In this document: one piece after another, positions 51,258 to 59,339 of the stretch
How positions within the stretch are numbered: position 1 is the stretch's first letter
Layout of the letters: every line of letters begins with the position of its first letter
Source of the DNA: Casp-actino8 sp044358015
GTDB taxonomy: Bacteria; Actinomycetota; Acidimicrobiia; Acidimicrobiales; Ilumatobacteraceae
Assembly: GCA_044358015.1 (NCBI GenBank)
Contig: JBIKOO010000008.1
Coordinates: 1-64,000, forward strand
DNA length: 64,000 nucleotides
Direction of reading: 5' to 3'
Notes under the pieces: generated by a model
The model's database searches: none
Seen by the model: only the letters and a program-made list of their open reading frames with translations
Told to the model about the DNA's origin: nothing
Position numbers and translations under genes: made by a program

Positions 51258-52097
51258 ATGCGCTCTGGATTTGTCACTTTGGTTGGTCGTCCCAACGTCG
51301 GTAAGTCGACCCTCGTCAACGCTATTTGTGGAAAAAAGATTTCCATTGTCTCGGATAAGCCACAGACCACCCGTCGGCAAGTCCGTGGAGTTTTAACTCG
51401 TCCAGATAGTCAGATTGTTTTTGTGGATACTCCTGGTCTGCACAAACCCGTGAGTGCACTAGGCGATCGAGTGAATGCCGCGGCTTTAGAAAGCATCAGC
51501 GACGTTGATGTGGCCTGCTTAGTGCTCGATGCCACAATGCCGTTTGGTTCAGGCGACAAATGGGTTGCCGATCGACTTGATTTGTCAAAGACAATCGTGG
51601 TCGTCAACAAAACTGATGTTGCCAGTAAGAAGCAAGTTGTGAATCATCTCATAGCGTCCACGGGTCTTGACGCACTGGCCTATTTTCCGGTCTCGGCAAA
51701 ATCTGGTCATGGGGTCGCCGAATTGGTCGCTCACATTCTGGAACGTATGCCCGAAGGCCCGATGTATTACCCCGATGATGTCGTGAGTGATCTTCCAGAA
51801 GCCGACTTTGTCGCCGAGCTTGTGCGCGAACAGTTGTTGGCCGCCACTCATGATGAACTCCCGTATTCAATTGCGACCGTCGTGACTGAATGGGAATGGC
51901 CTCGAATTCGCTGCGAAATCATTGTTGAGCGTGAAAGTCAAAAAGGAATGGTCATTGGTAAGGGCGGTGCCGTGCTCAAAATGGTGGGCACTGCAGTTCG
52001 TCAACAATTACCGCCTGGTGTATTCATCGAGCTTCACGTCAAGGTAGATAAAGACTGGCAACGTAAGCCCGACCGAGTTCAACGTTTGGGCTACTGA
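51258..52097 (+). CDS. era: GTPase Era
   Basis: The product is 279 residues. The G boxes are GRPNVGKST, TTRRQVRG, DTPGLHKP, NKTD and SAKSG. The C-terminal KH domain has KGMVIGKGGAVLKMVGT. Era binds the 3' end of 16S rRNA and is required for 30S subunit maturation, in the same process as YbeY. In many actinobacteria era stands next to recO and uppS; here they are in the same region but 6 kb apart. Confidence 0.96.
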   Translation: MRSGFVTLVGRPNVGKSTLVNAICGKKISIVSDKPQTTRRQVRGVLTRPDSQIVFVDTPGLHKPVSALGDRVNAAALESISDVDVACLVLDATMPFGSGDKWVADRLDLSKTIVVVNKTDVASKKQVVNHLIASTGLDALAYFPVSAKSGHGVAELVAHILERMPEGPMYYPDDVVSDLPEADFVAELVREQLLAATHDELPYSIATVVTEWEWPRIRCEIIVERESQKGMVIGKGGAVLKMVGTAVRQQLPPGVFIELHVKVDKDWQRKPDRVQRLGY

Positions 52098-52111
52098 CCG
52101 ATTCAACAGTT

Positions 52112-52768
52112 CTAACAAGAGAAATTGCTCGGCAAAAGGTTGGCGTAGTCGTCACAGGCGACAGTTTCGCCAGGGCCTGATAGGTCGCCACGGCCTCTGG
52201 GCACCGCTTGGGGCTCGTTGTTACTGGTAAAACGGACCTGACCCACTCCTGATTGTTGAGTCAATGTGAGGACGATCTGAGCGATCGCTAGACGTTGCTC
52301 CCCGCCCGGCAAATCGGTGATGAAGGTCGCCGGCAAAACGACTGTGGCGATACCGCGTTCAACGGTCACCTGTGCAGCAAAGTCGATGGGCAAGGCGCTT
52401 CGTAGGCCGGCCGCGGCATCACCTTCTGGCGGACCCTCGGCGAGCGCTGCCAAAACCTGTGGAGCGGCGGCGGGACTCAAAAGTAGGCGATCGATGGGAA
52501 CCACTTGAGTTCCTGCGACAAAAAACATACTTACTACTTCAATCGGAATGGTTGAAGAAATCGTTGTTGTGGTTTCGATCACTGGAGGTGTTGTTGTCGT
52601 TGCTGGAGCTGTCGTTGGTGGCGAACTGGTTGTTGTTGCATTGAGGTCATAGGGAATTTTGTTGGGGTCAACCGACTTAACTGCACCACTGCCAGGAATT
52701 GAGCATCCGACAAATAGGAGGCTCATAGGTAAGAGAGTTCGTGCAAGGAAGGTGACGGTCCGATTCAT
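52112..52768 (-). CDS. GerMN-domain lipoprotein (LpqB-like, short)
   Basis: The product is 218 residues. A signal peptide with lipobox FVGC leads into a Thr/Pro-rich linker and a GerMN domain (VPIDRLLLSPAAAPQVLAAL... GERQ-type core GGEQRLAIAQIVLTLTQQ). Its start overlaps the histidine kinase stop by four bases (ATGA). In mycobacteria the kinase MtrB is followed by LpqB, a lipoprotein with GerMN and a beta-propeller that modulates MtrB. Here only the GerMN part is present. Confidence 0.85.
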   Translation of the reverse strand: MNRTVTFLARTLLPMSLLFVGCSIPGSGAVKSVDPNKIPYDLNATTTSSPPTTAPATTTTPPVIETTTTISSTIPIEVVSMFFVAGTQVVPIDRLLLSPAAAPQVLAALAEGPPEGDAAAGLRSALPIDFAAQVTVERGIATVVLPATFITDLPGGEQRLAIAQIVLTLTQQSGVGQVRFTSNNEPQAVPRGRGDLSGPGETVACDDYANLLPSNFSC

Positions 52769-54150
52769 GTGTTCTCCCCGGGGAATTCAACAACGAATTT
52801 CGCGCCTCCAGTAGTCGCATCTTCAACCCATGCGGACCCACCGTGTGCTCGGGCATGTTCGGCTACGAGAGCTAATCCAAGACCAGTTCCGCCGGCACGA
52901 CTTCGACCAGCTGAGCCTCGAGCGAACCTTTCAAAGATTCGCACCCGTTCACTTTGTGCAACGCCTGGACCAGAATCCTCAACGGAAACTCGGGTTGGTC
53001 CATGCGGTAACGATTCAATCTCAATTTTGGTCACTCCGCCGCCGTGTAGGCGGGCGTTCTCCAGCAAGTTCGCCATGATCCGCTCAAAACGACGCTTGTC
53101 TATTTTGATCACACTGTCGGAGTTCTGAAGAACATCAATGCGAATATCTTCAACGCCGTATCGCGCGGCAATTCGGGTGATGAAAGGAACGAGGTCAATT
53201 TCTTCTCGATGAACTTCGGTGATGCCGACGTCAAGTCTGGAGAGTTCAAGTAAGTCAAGAACCATTTGATCAAAGCGACGAATTTGCGAGACCACGACAT
53301 CAAGGGCCTGCTGGGTGCGGTCGGATAAATCTGCTCGTCTGGCATCAAGCACTTCAACAGCTGCGGCTAAGGCCGTAATCGGCGATCTCAGTTCATGACT
53401 GACGTCTGAGGCAAAACGAACCTCACGCTCAATTCTGGTTTGTACTGCATCGGCCATCTCGTTGAAAGAGTTGACGAGTCGCGAAAGGTCAGGATCAGAC
53501 TCGTGTTCAAGGCGGGTATCAAGACCTCCTTCAGCGATCTCGCTGGCTGCCTCGCTCACCCGTTCGAGGGGTCTCATTAAGCGCCGACTGACCCACAGCC
53601 CGACCAACGAAGACAAGGATCCAACGACCAAAATGCCGACCAGCAAAGTTGAACCAATGATTGTCAACGTACGCTCCTCATCGCTGAGCGGAAAGGCTTC
53701 GAAGTACTGCGCATTGATTTCGTTAATGGAGACGCCCATCGCAATAAACGGTTCGCCATCTATCGAGAAGCGTTGGCGGGACGTGATTCCTTGAAGGGTC
53801 GCAGAAACTAACTCTGTTGGAAGAAGAGTTTGGGTGTTGAGAATATCTTGCGAGAAATACAGGTCTTCGGGCGACAAATGTAAGACGGCAAACCCATTTG
53901 ATTCGGTGCGAATTCCAGAGATCAACTCAAATGCCTCACTGCGACGCGTTCGTAACTGAGTGCGAATGAGTTGGGCGTTGTTGAAGGCTTGCCGCTCAAC
54001 GATTTCTTCGCGTTGTTGTAACAAATATGACCTCGCCGTGAGGTAGCTCGCACCCGAAAGTAAAAGCGCGGCCACTAGTCCGGTCATCAAGAAAAGCAAA
54101 GTAACGCGACTGCGCAAACTGAGGTGTCTGATCCGTTGGGTGATGCGCAC
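52765..54150 (-). CDS. Sensor histidine kinase, MtrB-like
   Basis: The product is 461 residues. Two membrane segments (VTLLFLMTGLVAALLLSGAS near the start, and LTIIGSTLLVGILVVGSLSS about residue 165-190) flank an extracellular sensor domain. A HAMP domain, the phosphoacceptor His in FASDVSHELRSPITAL, an N box NLLENARLHGG and the ATP lid DSGPGV...GTGLGLALV follow. It is likely to pair with the OmpR-type regulator at 54427, although that gene is divergent rather than in the same operon. Confidence 0.92.
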   Translation of the reverse strand: MRITQRIRHLSLRSRVTLLFLMTGLVAALLLSGASYLTARSYLLQQREEIVERQAFNNAQLIRTQLRTRRSEAFELISGIRTESNGFAVLHLSPEDLYFSQDILNTQTLLPTELVSATLQGITSRQRFSIDGEPFIAMGVSINEINAQYFEAFPLSDEERTLTIIGSTLLVGILVVGSLSSLVGLWVSRRLMRPLERVSEAASEIAEGGLDTRLEHESDPDLSRLVNSFNEMADAVQTRIEREVRFASDVSHELRSPITALAAAVEVLDARRADLSDRTQQALDVVVSQIRRFDQMVLDLLELSRLDVGITEVHREEIDLVPFITRIAARYGVEDIRIDVLQNSDSVIKIDKRRFERIMANLLENARLHGGGVTKIEIESLPHGPTRVSVEDSGPGVAQSERVRIFERFARGSAGRSRAGGTGLGLALVAEHARAHGGSAWVEDATTGGAKFVVEFPGENT

Positions 54151-54243
54151 AGACCTATCTTGCCCTATGTGGGCCGCGCTGTCCGAAAGCGGCGGAAGTG
54201 AGGAACAATCTGAGGGTCGGGTCGTTTTGGCAGAGAATAGAAA

Positions 54244-54280
54244 TCGCCCGACTCGGGCCGTTGGCCAGCGAGTCGGGCGA
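54244..54280. promoter_or_regulatory. Strong hairpin between kinase and regulator genes
   Basis: Twelve-base perfect arms (54244-54255 and 54269-54280) enclose a 13-base loop that can itself pair (GGCC...GGCC). It lies in the 276-base divergent region between the kinase and the response regulator. In either direction it would be in a leader, so it may terminate or attenuate transcription, or separate the two units. No gene is supported in this gap. Confidence 0.45.
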
Positions 54281-54426
54281 AGATTGGGTTCCGCTGGCCA
54301 TCAGAGATCAGGGGGAGGACGACCTCTGACGAACCAGCGTGAACGAGGTTTAGTTTCACGGATCAATGTGAAGGGACGATGTGAATAGTGTGCGTTTTGT
54401 GTAACAAAGTGAAAACTTGAGCAAGA

Positions 54427-55128
54427 ATGTCGGAAGTGAATACCTTGCTTTTCATCGAAGATGACGATCAGATCCGTTTGGCGTTGCGGTTAGTGCTTGA
54501 AGATGAGGGTTACACCGTTAACGAGGCGCCAGACGGTCGCTCAGGTTTGGCGGCGTTTCATGCGAGTGAACCTGATCTAGTTCTGCTCGACATCCGCCTG
54601 CCCGATATGTCGGGATTTGATGTATGTCGAGCCCTGCGTGCCATGTCAATCGTTCCCATCGTCATGGTGACTGCTCAAACCGACACTCAAGACATGGTGG
54701 CGGGCCTCGAGGCCGGCGCCGACGATTACGTGACGAAACCGGTCGTACCCAAAGAATTGGCCGCGAGAGTTCGCGCTCATTTGCGTCGAGCTCAATTACA
54801 GAATGTTTCAATTGGCAGTGGCTCAAGCGAAATCATGGGTGACATCGACCTTCGACGCGAGCAAGGTCTTGTTTTCAAAGGTGGACAAGAACTCTCTCTG
54901 ACCAAAACCGAATTCAATTTGCTCTGCGAATTCGCTGATCATCCCAATGTGGTGTTATCTCGTGATCAGTTACTTGAGCGCGTGTGGGGCTATGACTATT
55001 TGGGCGATAGTCGATTAGTGGACGCACATGTTCGTCGTTTGAGAGTGAAAATTGAAGATCATCCCGACGATCCGAAACTGATTCTCACCGTTCGAGGTAT
55101 TGGTTATCGATTAATGCCGACTGGCTAA
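54427..55128 (+). CDS. OmpR-family response regulator, MtrA-like
   Basis: The product is 233 residues. The receiver domain has the acidic pair in FIEDDDQI, the phospho-Asp in VLLDIRLPDMSG, the Thr of VTAQTD and Lys in YVTKPVVPKELAARV. The C-terminal winged helix has the recognition region LVDAHVRRLRVKIEDHPDD and ends GIGYRLM. It is expected to be phosphorylated by the kinase encoded divergently at 52765. In mycobacteria MtrA controls cell division and wall genes. Confidence 0.93.
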   Translation: MSEVNTLLFIEDDDQIRLALRLVLEDEGYTVNEAPDGRSGLAAFHASEPDLVLLDIRLPDMSGFDVCRALRAMSIVPIVMVTAQTDTQDMVAGLEAGADDYVTKPVVPKELAARVRAHLRRAQLQNVSIGSGSSEIMGDIDLRREQGLVFKGGQELSLTKTEFNLLCEFADHPNVVLSRDQLLERVWGYDYLGDSRLVDAHVRRLRVKIEDHPDDPKLILTVRGIGYRLMPTG

Positions 55129-55132
55129 AAGT

Positions 55133-57061
55133 TCAGCGGGTAATTGTTTTGAGGAATTCTTCAACCTCGGTGCGGTCAATTGATTTCCGCATGGGCGGCA
55201 TCGACTCCAAGATGTCGCGTCGATAACCGGCATTGCCGAGTCGAGGATCAAAGACCGCGACGACACCGCGGTCAGTGGCGTTTCGGATCAATCGACCGGT
55301 TGCCTGAGCGAGCAGTGTTGCCGCCCGAGGCAGATCAATTTCCCGAAATGCCCGATCACCAATCGCGTCACGGCGAGCGCTTAAGAGCGGATCATCGGGA
55401 CGGGGAAAGGGAATGCGATCAATAGTGACCAGTGACAGGGTTCGCCCGGGAATATCAATGCCTTGGAAGAAACCCGATGTGGCGAAAAGACAAGAGGATT
55501 CATCTTCGGTGAAAAGTTTGACAAGTTGTGTTTTCTGGTATTCACGTTGCGACAAAATTGTATTGGGCAAACGTTTACGCATAGCTTCAACGGCCAAGTC
55601 AAGAGCGCGGTAACTCGTAAAGAGAGCCAGCGTTCGTCCTCCGGCGGCAGCGATCAGATGAAAGAGCTCATCGTGCATCAACTTGGTGAAATCGGGAGAA
55701 TTGGGATTCGGAAGATGTTTGGCACAGTAGAGAACGGCATTTGATTGATAGTCGAAAGGACTTTCGACATTGCACATACGGGTACGAGAGGCTGGTAATC
55801 CGATTCGCTCGGCCATCTTGTTAGGAACTGTTGCGCTGGTCAAAATGGCGGTTGTCTTCTGCCACACCCCAGCATCAAGTACCGGACCAACATCAAGTGG
55901 AGCGATATCAAGTTTCGGATGATCAACGGTTCCCGATACATACGGAACGTAAGTTTCATCGGTTTTGAGCGCAACGTCGATGGTGTCGGCGAGTCGCGAC
56001 GCCAAGGTCTGGGCCCGAAGTTTGCGTTGGTTGCTGTCATCATCTTTGGTTTCGATAGCGCGCAAAACATCCAGGATGCGCGCCACGATGCGGCGTCCCT
56101 CGGCCAAGACCGCGGTGATCTCTAACGGGAGCGGCGCCGAAATTCTTTGACCGTGGGTGGGGGACAAAACTTCGTCCAGCATCATGCCTATGTTGACGAT
56201 GTCACTGATCACTTTGGGATCGGCGATGATGCGCTTCACGACCCCGGCGAAGAAATTGAAGTTTCCGGCGTGCAGCGAGACTCCGACGGTATCGCTCATG
56301 ATGTCTTCAAGGCCGTGAGCCTCATCAACGATGAGAACTTCGTGTTCTGGCAAAAGTTGTCCGCCTGACGCGACATGAAGTCCGTACAAATGAGTATTTA
56401 CAACGACGATGTCGGCCTCACTGGCTTTGAAACGAGCGATTTCAGAAAAGCAAATTCCGCCCACGGGGCATCGGCGGGCCCCCGGACATTCATCACTGCC
56501 AACACTGACTGCTTTCATGGCGCGATCTGAAGGCGACCACGAGATCTCAGCCATATCGCCACTCTTTGTTGTCTTGACCCACTCCGAAATGAGTTCGATT
56601 TCGCGTCGAACCGATTGCGACATTTCATCAACTTCCAACAACGTCGGTGAATCATTTTTGCGACTCTTTTTGTCGGCTTCACCGTTGAGTTCGGCTAGTC
56701 GTTGTCGGCAGATGTAGTTGCTGCGACCTTTCAAAACAGCAAAAGTTACCGATCGGTTGACATATGAACTGAGTTCTTTGACGAGGAAAGGCAAGTCCTT
56801 ATTGGCCAGTTGATCCTGCAAGGCTTTTGTTGCGGTAGTAACGACAGTCTTTTTTCCGGCGACGATGGCTGGAACGAGATAAGCGATTGTTTTGCCTGTT
56901 CCCGTGCCTGCTTGAACGATGAGGTGTTTACCTTCGGCAAGAGCGTCGGCCACTTCATGGGCCATTTCCTTTTGGCCTGGACGTGACTCTGAATGCGGTA
57001 ATGCCGTCGTAGCGATTTCAAGCGCTTCGGTCACGTTTATCTTGGAACGAGGGACAGACAC
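55133..57061 (-). CDS. DinG/XPD-like ATP-dependent helicase
   Basis: The product is 642 residues. Walker A is QAGTGTGKTIAYLVPAI, the DEAH box is IVDEAHGLEDI, and a four-Cys cluster (DECPGARRCPVGGICFSEI plus an upstream Cys in YICRQRL) could bind an iron-sulfur cluster. Helicase motif VI is ATGRLIRNATDRGVVAVFDPR. These are 5'-3' superfamily 2 helicases involved in repair and R-loop removal. The gene ends against the convergent response regulator gene with 4 bases between. Confidence 0.92.
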   Translation of the reverse strand: MSVPRSKINVTEALEIATTALPHSESRPGQKEMAHEVADALAEGKHLIVQAGTGTGKTIAYLVPAIVAGKKTVVTTATKALQDQLANKDLPFLVKELSSYVNRSVTFAVLKGRSNYICRQRLAELNGEADKKSRKNDSPTLLEVDEMSQSVRREIELISEWVKTTKSGDMAEISWSPSDRAMKAVSVGSDECPGARRCPVGGICFSEIARFKASEADIVVVNTHLYGLHVASGGQLLPEHEVLIVDEAHGLEDIMSDTVGVSLHAGNFNFFAGVVKRIIADPKVISDIVNIGMMLDEVLSPTHGQRISAPLPLEITAVLAEGRRIVARILDVLRAIETKDDDSNQRKLRAQTLASRLADTIDVALKTDETYVPYVSGTVDHPKLDIAPLDVGPVLDAGVWQKTTAILTSATVPNKMAERIGLPASRTRMCNVESPFDYQSNAVLYCAKHLPNPNSPDFTKLMHDELFHLIAAAGGRTLALFTSYRALDLAVEAMRKRLPNTILSQREYQKTQLVKLFTEDESSCLFATSGFFQGIDIPGRTLSLVTIDRIPFPRPDDPLLSARRDAIGDRAFREIDLPRAATLLAQATGRLIRNATDRGVVAVFDPRLGNAGYRRDILESMPPMRKSIDRTEVEEFLKTITR

Positions 57062-57128
57062 AGACCGCCACCGTACTTCAGGCCTGTCTCACAGTTGGGT
57101 AATCACGGTCACGGGTTCGACGAGGGAA

Positions 57129-57794
57129 TTAGTGCGAACGAAACTTGTGAGCGAGGGCAATCGCCTCATCAAGGTCTTCTTTTGTAAAATCTGGCCAAGT
57201 ATTGTCAGTGAAATAGCTAGGCGATCCCGCGGCCTGCCATAACAAGAAGTTTGATATCCGGGTTTCACCTGACGTTCGCACCAGAACATCAACATGGGGC
57301 ATATCTGGTATGTACATGGCTTGCGACATCGAAGCCACAGTGGGGATCTGGTGGTTACCAACTACACGCCGAGCAGCGTGAGCGATCTCGGTGCGGCTGC
57401 CATAGTCAAAAGCCACTGTCAACGTCATTCCCGTATTATGGGCGGTGTCAGAAATAGCTTTTCGAATCGCCCGTTGTACATACGCCGGGGTGCGTGCCGA
57501 AGGTTCGTCAAAGGGGCGACCAATCCATTGCACCCGAACATTCAATTCGTTCAATTCTGAAACTCGACCGAACAATTTCTTGTGTAAGCCAAGAATGTGA
57601 CGCACTTCGCCGCGAGGACGAACCCAGTTTTCGGTGGAAAAGCCGAAAACCGTCAAATAGTCAACGCCTCGAGCCACACTGGCGCGCACGACCGCGGCGA
57701 GGTTCTCCTCGCCAGCGGTGTGGCCCTCGGTCCGGGGAAGTCCCCGACGTTGAGCCCACCGACCATTTCCATCCATGATGCAGGCCACATGCAC
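57129..57794 (-). CDS. uppS: Cis-prenyltransferase (UppS), lacks C-terminal RxG
   Basis: The product is 221 residues from a GTG start; an in-frame TGA lies three codons upstream, so no longer N-terminus is possible. The catalytic Asp8 is in MDGNGRWA and the second half has VLVRTSGETRISNFLLWQ with both phosphate-binding Arg residues. It condenses isopentenyl diphosphate to give a Z-polyprenyl diphosphate for cell-wall lipid carriers. The usual C-terminal end RRFGG is missing; the protein stops at AHKFRSH. In homodimeric enzymes that RxG reaches the partner's active site. The neighbouring gene at 57910 has it, so the two proteins probably form a heteromer. Confidence 0.92.
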   Translation of the reverse strand: MHVACIMDGNGRWAQRRGLPRTEGHTAGEENLAAVVRASVARGVDYLTVFGFSTENWVRPRGEVRHILGLHKKLFGRVSELNELNVRVQWIGRPFDEPSARTPAYVQRAIRKAISDTAHNTGMTLTVAFDYGSRTEIAHAARRVVGNHQIPTVASMSQAMYIPDMPHVDVLVRTSGETRISNFLLWQAAGSPSYFTDNTWPDFTKEDLDEAIALAHKFRSH

Positions 57795-57909
57795 GAGGAT
57801 TCACGGTACTCGTCGTGGGGAACTCCAATGTGGCACTTCGCGAAACTTTTCGACCAACCACGCTCACATGTAAGAAATTGACTCAGGGACACGGTCGGGA
57901 TCGGCAACA

Positions 57910-58494
57910 ATGAAAGTAATGCGCAGATTCTTCAAACGAAAAACCACTGTTGAGGTCAGCGCTGTCGAGAGCGATGATTCGCTCGTTCATATCGTTATTG
58001 CTGGCGGCTCCATAGCTGACTGGGCGGTCTATGAAGATCGTTTAGATCGCCGTTTGGCGGATCTCGCGGATATCGCTCGGGCTGCGGAAGTTCGATTTAT
58101 CTCGATTTACCCCTACGGTCCCACCCCTCACGATGATCAGTTTTCGCGCTCGCAACTTGAACGGCAGATCACACTCGATGGTGTGCAGATTTCGGTTCAT
58201 GCGTCAACGGATGGTCAAGAACGAATTTGTCGGGCCCTCTCTGAGATAGGAAGTAACGAAGTTGTTTCGGAAGCGCTATTAGATGAGCGACTTTTTGGCG
58301 ATGCGGGTGAACCAGATCTCGTCGTAGTTTTGGGTCCCGGCCAATGTCTGCCGTTTTCCTTGGTGTGGGAACTTGCTTATAGCGAAATTGTCTTTGTCGA
58401 CGAGCCTTGGACCGAACTATCGCTCGCCAGTATTTCGTCGGCGATTCAGGAATATTCGTTGCGCCATCGCCGATTCGGTGGAGTTAATGCATGA
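57910..58494 (+). CDS. Degenerate UppS-like protein, probable NgBR-type partner subunit
   Basis: The product is 194 residues. Its ends align with cis-prenyltransferases: HIVIAGGSIADWA at residues 27-39 corresponds to HVAIIMDGNRRWA with Gly33 at the catalytic Asp, and PDLVVVLGPGQCLPFSLVW plus ELAYSEIVFVDEPWTELS corresponds to the second active-site region with the phosphate-binding Arg and Glu residues lost. The end YSLRHRRFGGVNA keeps the RxG motif (Arg188-Phe189-Gly190) that the catalytic UppS next door lacks. This is the pattern of the non-catalytic NgBR subunit in eukaryotic heteromers. The middle is shorter than in active enzymes. Its stop overlaps the recO start (ATGA), and it is divergent from uppS with 115 bases between. 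The link is inferred from motif placement. Confidence 0.8.
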   Translation: MKVMRRFFKRKTTVEVSAVESDDSLVHIVIAGGSIADWAVYEDRLDRRLADLADIARAAEVRFISIYPYGPTPHDDQFSRSQLERQITLDGVQISVHASTDGQERICRALSEIGSNEVVSEALLDERLFGDAGEPDLVVVLGPGQCLPFSLVWELAYSEIVFVDEPWTELSLASISSAIQEYSLRHRRFGGVNA

Positions 58495-59246
58495 CGTCGC
58501 GTCTGTACCGCGATGTTGGTGTGGTTTTACGTACGTACAAACTCGGTGAATCAGATCGGATCATTGTCTTTTTGACGCAGGACCATGGCAAAGTGCGAGC
58601 CGTCGCTAAAGGCGTTCGTAAAACTCGTTCCAAGTTTGGCGGACGTTTAGAACCACTTTCACATGTTGAGTTACAACTTCATCGCGGTAAGGACCTTGAC
58701 ATCGTGAGCCAAGTTGAAAGCATCGACACGACAGCCGCTGTATTCGGTGATCTTGATTCGATGACTGAAGCGAGTTCAATTCTTGAGGCGGTTGACCAAT
58801 TGGTTCCCGATCGAGAACCAGTTCCTCAGATGTATCGCATGTTGGTCGGTGCTCGCCAAACGCTTCTGACTCGACCATCACCACTAGTCGTTCCCGCCTT
58901 TTTGTTTAAGTTGTTGACGGCGGAAGGTTTGCGACCCCAACTTGATCAATGCGTATCGTGCGGTGAATCGTCTGATAACGAATTTGTGGCATTCGACTTT
59001 GATTTGGGCGGGGTGGCGTGTCGTTCGTGTCGAAGCGGGATGGCAGTATCAGGACCGGCCTTGGTGCTGATGCGTGACATCTTGGGCGGAAAGCTGGGAG
59101 AGTCCCTAGATCGTGCATTCAACCCTGACGGTCAGCAGTTGAATGATCCAATCATCAATGAGGTGTCGCAATTGGCCACTCGGGCCTTTGAACACCATAT
59201 TGAACGCCGGTTGCGTTCAGTTTCTATTTTTGAACGACACTCGTAA
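58491..59246 (+). CDS. recO: DNA repair protein RecO
   Basis: The product is 251 residues. The OB-fold start is YRDVGVVLRTYKLGESDRII and KVRAVAKGVRKTRSKFGGRL follows. A zinc site is visible as CVSCGES and CRSCRSG about 25 residues apart. RecO loads RecA on gaps with RecR. Its start overlaps the stop of the UppS-like gene, placing that protein in the classical recO-uppS position found in mycobacteria. Confidence 0.94.
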   Translation: MTSRLYRDVGVVLRTYKLGESDRIIVFLTQDHGKVRAVAKGVRKTRSKFGGRLEPLSHVELQLHRGKDLDIVSQVESIDTTAAVFGDLDSMTEASSILEAVDQLVPDREPVPQMYRMLVGARQTLLTRPSPLVVPAFLFKLLTAEGLRPQLDQCVSCGESSDNEFVAFDFDLGGVACRSCRSGMAVSGPALVLMRDILGGKLGESLDRAFNPDGQQLNDPIINEVSQLATRAFEHHIERRLRSVSIFERHS

Positions 59247-59339
59247 GTGGCAATTCACTGTCGTTGTGGGCTGGCCTCTCGTCCGAATCGAGCATTTTGC
59301 CGCTGATGTGCTGGTCATATCCCGTAACCTTGAAGGTCT

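Noticed and set aside
54165..54359. 64-residue minus-strand frame between kinase and response regulator
   Set aside because: It spans the hairpin, has no ribosome binding site and no family features.
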